Source of the DNA: an uncultured Johnsonella sp.
GTDB taxonomy: Bacteria > Bacillota > Clostridia > Lachnospirales > Lachnospiraceae
Length of the DNA stretch: 11,592 bases
Direction: 5' to 3'
Assembly: GCA_937927235.1 (NCBI GenBank)
Contig: CALBCM010000020.1
Coordinates: forward strand, 1 to 11,592
A program made the translations under genes and the position numbers. The notes beneath the pieces were generated by a model that searched no databases, was not told the DNA's origin, and was given only the letters and a program-made list of their open reading frames with translations. How positions within the stretch are numbered: position 1 is the first letter of the stretch; each line of letters begins with the position of its first letter. Positions 8,577 to 11,592 of this stretch are shown here, in pieces.

Positions 8577-9161
8577 ATGGATAAATTTATTGAAGAAATT
8601 AAGAAAGAAATTATGTTGGATGAGCAAAATCTTATATTTACTAAAGAGGGGCAGAAGCCGTTATTTCACATATACCCTAATTCACGTATACTTGTAATAG
8701 GTCAGGCTCCCGGTATAAAAGCTATGAAAAGCAGAATATGCTGGAATGATCAAAGTGGAAAAAGGCTTCGCAGCTGGATGGATATAGATGAGGATATTTT
8801 TTATAATTCCGGTCTAATAGGTATAATGCCTATGGATTTTTACTATCCCGGAAAAGGAAAAAGCGGTGATTTGCCGCCAAGAAAAGGATTTGCACAAAAG
8901 TGGCATGAAAAAATACTTTCTCATTATAATAATATAAAGTTAAAGATATTGGTTGGAAGTTATGCACAAAATTATTATCTTGAGAAATTTAAGAAAAAGA
9001 CATTAACTGAAACAGTAGCTGCCTATAAGGAATATTTGCCGAATTACTTTCCTGTAGTACACCCCTCCCCGAGAAATATTATGTGGCAGTTAAAAAATCC
9101 ATGGTTTGAGGAAGAAGTTGTGCCACAGCTTAAAAAAGAAGTAAAAAAATTGCTGAAATAG
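8577..9161 (+). CDS. Uracil-DNA glycosylase superfamily protein
   Basis: A 194-residue cytosolic protein with the two signature motifs of the uracil-DNA glycosylase fold. GQAPG (residues 42-46) follows the strand RILVI and matches the first active-site loop; HPSPRN (162-167) matches the DNA-intercalation loop near the C-terminus. Between them lie an FYYPGKGKSGDLPP segment (88-101) and the buried strand KILVGSYA. Superfamily members remove uracil or other deaminated bases from DNA as the first step of base-excision repair. The motifs most resemble the GxAPG/HPSP type of families 4 and 5, but only one cysteine (C55) is present, so the four-cysteine 4Fe-4S cluster of those families is absent. 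The start is supported by TAGGAAG just upstream. Activity and substrate are not proven by sequence. It sits after the surface-operon terminator, with ldh 96 bases downstream. Confidence 0.85.
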   Translation: MDKFIEEIKKEIMLDEQNLIFTKEGQKPLFHIYPNSRILVIGQAPGIKAMKSRICWNDQSGKRLRSWMDIDEDIFYNSGLIGIMPMDFYYPGKGKSGDLPPRKGFAQKWHEKILSHYNNIKLKILVGSYAQNYYLEKFKKKTLTETVAAYKEYLPNYFPVVHPSPRNIMWQLKNPWFEEEVVPQLKKEVKKLLK

Positions 9162-9189
9162 TTTACTATCAAGTAAAAAGGTATATAAT
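9162..9189 (+). promoter_or_regulatory. Candidate promoter for the lactate dehydrogenase gene
   Basis: TTTACT (9162-9167, four of six matches to the -35 consensus) and a perfect TATAAT (9184-9189) are 16 bases apart, right after the glycosylase stop codon. A start near 9196 would give a leader of about 60 bases before ATG 9258. A weak dyad, CAGTA (9194-9198) and TACTG (9214-9218), overlaps the likely start, but it does not match a named operator. Read-through from the glycosylase gene is also possible, because no terminator lies between them. Confidence 0.5.
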
Positions 9190-9257
9190 AAAGCAGTAGG
9201 TTTTATTAATTATTACTGTTTTAAAGGTAATATCTCTTTTAAGAAAGGAAGGAAGAT

Positions 9258-10211
9258 ATGTCAATGGTAAATGACAGAAAAGCTGCAATTATAGGCTGCG
9301 GCTTTGTAGGCTCAAGCTCAGCGTTTGCTCTTATGCAAAGCGGACTTTTTTCAGAAATGGTTTTAATAGATGCGGATATAAACAGGGCAGAAGGGGAGGC
9401 GCTGGACATAAGTCACGGACTTCCCTTTGCAAAGCCTATGAAAATATATGCAGGAAGCTATGATGATATAGCAGATGCCGCAATTATTATAGTGACGGCG
9501 GGGGCAGGGCAAAAACCCGGAGAAACAAGGCTTGACCTTGTAAAGAAAAATGTGGCTATATTTAAATCAATTATTCCTGAGATAGCCAAAAGGGATTTTA
9601 ATGGAATTTTGCTAATAGTTGCAAACCCGGTAGATATACTAACTTTCGTTGCAGCTAAATTAAGCAAGCTGCCCGAAAATCGTGTATTTGGCTCAGGTAC
9701 GGTTTTAGACTCAGCCAGACTTAAATATTTGATCGGGGAGCATCTTAATATAGATAATAGAAGTGTGCATGCATTTATTATCGGGGAGCATGGAGATAGT
9801 GAGATAGTGGCATGGAGCAGCGCCAATGTATCCGGTATACCGATTAATGATTTTTGTGAGATGAGAGGCTACTTTGCTCATAAAGAATCAATGGAAAAAA
9901 TTGCGGAAGAAGTAAAAAACAGCGCTTATGAAATAATAGAGAAAAAGCATGCGACTTATTATGGCATTGCAATGTCGGTAAGGCGTATCTGCGAAGCGAT
10001 AATAAGAGATGAAAAGTCTATATTGCCGGTATCCTCTATACAAAGCGGTGAATACGGCATAGAAAAGGTAGCTCTCAGTCTGCCTGCCATAGTGGGAAGA
10101 AGGGGCGTAGAGAAGGTGGTGCCGATAGAATTAAGTGAGAGCGAGAAAGAGCAGCTGGTGAAGTCTGCAAATACGTTGAAGGAGGTAATAGAAAATTCAG
10201 TAGATTTATAA
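9258..10211 (+). CDS. ldh: L-lactate dehydrogenase (NAD-dependent)
   Basis: A 317-residue cytosolic enzyme of normal family length that reduces pyruvate to L-lactate and regenerates NAD+ at the end of fermentation. The N-terminal Rossmann motif GCGFVG (13-18) is followed by D38, the acid that selects NADH over NADPH. The specificity loop GQKPGETR has Q85, the residue typical of lactate rather than malate dehydrogenases, and R91. Further catalytic or binding residues are N123 in ANPVD, D151 and R154 in DSARL, and H178 in GEHGDSE, the proton donor/acceptor. H171 corresponds to H188 of the fructose-1,6-bisphosphate site in allosteric bacterial enzymes, whereas its partner R173 is replaced by K156. 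The ATG is preceded by AGGAAGGAAG; a second ATG two codons later is a less likely start. Its own promoter may lie at 9162-9189. Confidence 0.96.
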   Translation: MSMVNDRKAAIIGCGFVGSSSAFALMQSGLFSEMVLIDADINRAEGEALDISHGLPFAKPMKIYAGSYDDIADAAIIIVTAGAGQKPGETRLDLVKKNVAIFKSIIPEIAKRDFNGILLIVANPVDILTFVAAKLSKLPENRVFGSGTVLDSARLKYLIGEHLNIDNRSVHAFIIGEHGDSEIVAWSSANVSGIPINDFCEMRGYFAHKESMEKIAEEVKNSAYEIIEKKHATYYGIAMSVRRICEAIIRDEKSILPVSSIQSGEYGIEKVALSLPAIVGRRGVEKVVPIELSESEKEQLVKSANTLKEVIENSVDL

Positions 10212-10478
10212 TTGCCTGTTTTAATTTTACAATGCTGAAATAATATAGAAAAAATGAAAAAATAAGGGTCCTTTAAATTACTGTATTTGGTGGTTTATGG
10301 GACTTTATTTTAATTTAAGGATATTATATTGAGCATTGAAAGCAAAAAGTATACTTTTCAGAGGATGAGTTTATAAAAGACTGGCTTATTTATAATTTGA
10401 TAGTTGTCTTGATATACAACTACTATTTATTGTAATAATAATTAAAATCTAAAAAAAGCTTAAACAATAAACTATTTG
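10212..10478. other. AT-rich spacer after ldh, no intact gene
   Basis: About 270 bases without a convincing gene on either strand. It contains a perfect 14-base palindrome AAAAGTATACTTTT (10345-10358), a 7-bp inverted repeat TAGTTGT/ACAACTA with an 8-base loop (10401-10422), and an imperfect inverted repeat CCTTTAAATTA/TAATTTAAGG (10270-10280 and 10311-10320). A 31-codon open stretch without a start codon (10340-10432) reads like a worn protein end. An A-rich arm with GTCC (10268-10271) facing GGAC (10300-10303) before TTTATTTT could be a weak ldh terminator. Confidence 0.5.
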
Positions 10479-10524
10479 GCAAGAACTTACAGAAATATTA
10501 CGAAGTTCTTGCTATTTTTTTATT
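10479..10524 (+). terminator. Rho-independent terminator
   Basis: A perfect 10-bp stem, GCAAGAACTT (10479-10488) and AAGTTCTTGC (10503-10512), with a 14-base loop, is followed by TATTTTTTTATT. It lies about 270 bases after the ldh stop and just before the promoter of the next gene. It therefore probably ends any transcript that reads through the spacer. Confidence 0.85.
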
Positions 10525-10547
10525 ATTAAGAATTATATAAGATATTA

Positions 10548-10576
10548 TTGTAAAAAAATTATAAAAATGTTATACT
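10548..10576 (+). promoter_or_regulatory. Extended -10 promoter of the third surface-protein gene
   Basis: TTGTAA (10548-10553) and TATACT (10571-10576) are exactly 17 bases apart. The -10 is preceded by TG at 10568-10569, giving the extended -10 form TGnTATACT. It lies between the terminator at 10479-10524 and the gene at 10682, so that gene appears to be transcribed on its own. The start would be near 10583, giving a leader of about 100 bases. Confidence 0.65.
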
Positions 10577-10670
10577 GCATTTAATATTTAGATAAAGTGT
10601 GTCTGGATATGGTTTAGGTAATCTTTTATAATAATAACGGCTCCAGTTTTTCAAAAAATATAAATAAATA

Positions 10671-10676
10671 AGGAGG
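10671..10676 (+). promoter_or_regulatory. Ribosome binding site fixing the start at 10682
   Basis: A perfect AGGAGG lies five bases before ATG 10682. It decides the start of the truncated gene that follows, and the signal peptide begins directly at that ATG. Confidence 0.85.
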
Positions 10677-10681
10677 CAGCT

Positions 10682-11592
10682 ATGACAAAAAATAGATTTG
10701 TTAGGCTATGCTTAGTTTCGTCACTGCTTGCAATTTCACTTTCAGGCGCTGCACTCGCAGGAGAGTGGAAGGAAAGCAATGGAAACTGGCAGTATGTCAA
10801 TACTGACGGAAATCCGGTACAGGATAAGTGGATAAAGTCAGGTGACAGGTGGTTTTACCTTGGAGGCGACGGCAATATGCTGAAAAACTCTCTCGTTCAG
10901 GACGGAGGAGAGCTTTATTATGTCGATGCCGAAGGGGCTATGCTTGCAGAAGCATGGAAGGAGGTGCAGGACCCTGATGACGGAGAAAAGTACTGGTATT
11001 ATTTTACTAAGACCGGAAAAGCTCATAAAAACAGAAGTGATAAGTTTTCCGCAAAAGAAGTGAATGGAAAAAAGTACTTCTTTGATGATACCGGTAAGAT
11101 GGTAACAGGCTATGTCACTGCGGAGGGGCGGAAAGTGGATGCAGATAATAGGGCTCCTTATATTGATACTACTTATTATTTCGGCGAGGATGGTGCTATG
11201 TATACTGATAAGTGGTACAGGTATGAAAAGGTGGCAGACGATAATCTTTCCAGCAAGCTTGCCGGCAGGCAGTATCAGTATTTCAGTGAAATGTGGCTTT
11301 ACTTTGATGCAAACGGCAAGAAAGTTAAAGCGGAAAATGATACCAATGCAAAAATCAAGGAAATCAACACTAAAAGATATGCCTTTGATGAAAACGGTAT
11401 CATGATGCCGCAGTTTTCTGTAAATAATTCAGAAATTTCAATTGCTACAAACAGTAATGCCAAGCTGCGTTATGGCTCAGAAGATAATGACGGTCATCTT
11501 GCTGCGGAATACTGGGTATTTAAAGTCCCAAGCGTTGCCATGAGTGACAAGGACTTTGATAAGCAGGAATTCAGCTGGTTTAGAACAAAGCT
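10682..11592 (+). CDS. Secreted cell-wall-binding repeat protein, 3' partial
   Basis: The frame stays open from ATG 10682 to the window end, giving 303 complete codons and no stop, so the C-terminus lies outside. A signal peptide, MTKNRFVRLC followed by a hydrophobic core and ALA|G cleavage near residue 26, leads directly into choline-binding-type repeats (about 27-245). Examples are NGNWQYVNTDGNPVQDKWIK, DRWFYLGGDGNML, ELYYVDAEGAML, KYFFDDTGKMVTGYV and YYFGEDGAMYTDKWYRY. From about residue 246 the repeats give way to a different region (SVNNSEISIATNSNAKLRY onward) that I do not recognise and that presumably begins the functional domain. The binding module is N-terminal here, unlike in the two giant proteins upstream. 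Its own promoter and perfect AGGAGG site support separate expression. The cargo function is unknown. Confidence 0.9.
   Translation, partial: MTKNRFVRLCLVSSLLAISLSGAALAGEWKESNGNWQYVNTDGNPVQDKWIKSGDRWFYLGGDGNMLKNSLVQDGGELYYVDAEGAMLAEAWKEVQDPDDGEKYWYYFTKTGKAHKNRSDKFSAKEVNGKKYFFDDTGKMVTGYVTAEGRKVDADNRAPYIDTTYYFGEDGAMYTDKWYRYEKVADDNLSSKLAGRQYQYFSEMWLYFDANGKKVKAENDTNAKIKEINTKRYAFDENGIMMPQFSVNNSEISIATNSNAKLRYGSEDNDGHLAAEYWVFKVPSVAMSDKDFDKQEFSWFRTK
10760..11416 (+). repeat. N-terminal cell-wall-binding repeats of the third surface protein
   Basis: About eight degenerate units of roughly 20 residues follow the pattern of an aromatic pair, then D.(D/N)G.M, then a W/Y-rich turn. They become irregular from about residue 110, with longer insertions (for example around DPDDGEKYWYYF and ADDNLSSKLAGRQYQYF). 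They begin at the first residue after the predicted signal-peptide cleavage. Confidence 0.8.

Noticed and set aside
9194..9218. Rex redox-repressor operator upstream of ldh
   Set aside because: The dyad has only 5-bp arms and does not match the TTGTGAA/TTCACAA or TTGTTAA/TTAACAA type half-sites.
9458..9826. 122-codon minus-strand frame inside ldh
   Set aside because: It overlaps the catalytic core of an unmistakable lactate dehydrogenase and has no recognisable motif.
11112..11405. 97-codon open frame near the window end
   Set aside because: It lies in another frame inside the cell-wall-binding protein that starts at 10682, whose frame shows the aromatic repeats, a signal peptide and a perfect ribosome site.

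Overview
The window comes from a low-GC Gram-positive anaerobe, most likely a Lachnospiraceae-type member of the Bacillota. The basis is AT-rich spacers, strong AGGAGG-type ribosome sites, an NAD-dependent L-lactate dehydrogenase, and very large secreted proteins that carry aromatic/glycine cell-wall-binding repeats instead of LPXTG anchors. An oral or gut Lachnospiraceae such as Lachnoanaerobaculum would fit, but no marker in the window fixes the genus. All genes are on the + strand.

Bases 1-8415 hold two consecutive giant surface-protein genes. The first is already open at base 1, so its start lies outside the window; it ends at 3729. The second (3751-8415, 1554 aa) is complete, starts 21 bases later behind a good ribosome site, and has a Sec signal peptide. 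The two proteins are co-linear paralogs. In order they share an FDSD/MPNQ/RYTY module, a MucBP-like segment, InlB-type beta repeats, two fibronectin-III-like units, a further divergent InlB-type repeat, an unassigned conserved region, a FIVAR-like helical segment, a glycine-rich linker and C-terminal cell-wall-binding repeats ending in a GSL..TPDGY..DG.W cap. They look like a duplicated adhesin or surface-fibre operon, closed by a 42-base perfect palindrome acting as a terminator (8470-8511).

Bases 8577-10211 hold two housekeeping-type genes: a small uracil-DNA glycosylase superfamily protein (GQAPG and HPSPRN motifs, no iron-sulphur cysteines) and an L-lactate dehydrogenase with all catalytic residues. 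A plausible promoter lies between them.

Bases 10212-10681 are an AT-rich spacer. It holds two short inverted repeats, a possible coding remnant, a clear Rho-independent terminator (10479-10524) and a well-formed extended -10 promoter (10548-10576). This promoter drives a third surface-protein gene (10682 to the window end, 3' truncated). That gene carries its cell-wall-binding repeats directly after the signal peptide, the reverse of the first two proteins.

No RNA genes, CRISPR arrays, insertion sequences or att sites were seen. The main point of interest is the tandem paralogous surface proteins with several conserved modules I cannot assign to a named family.
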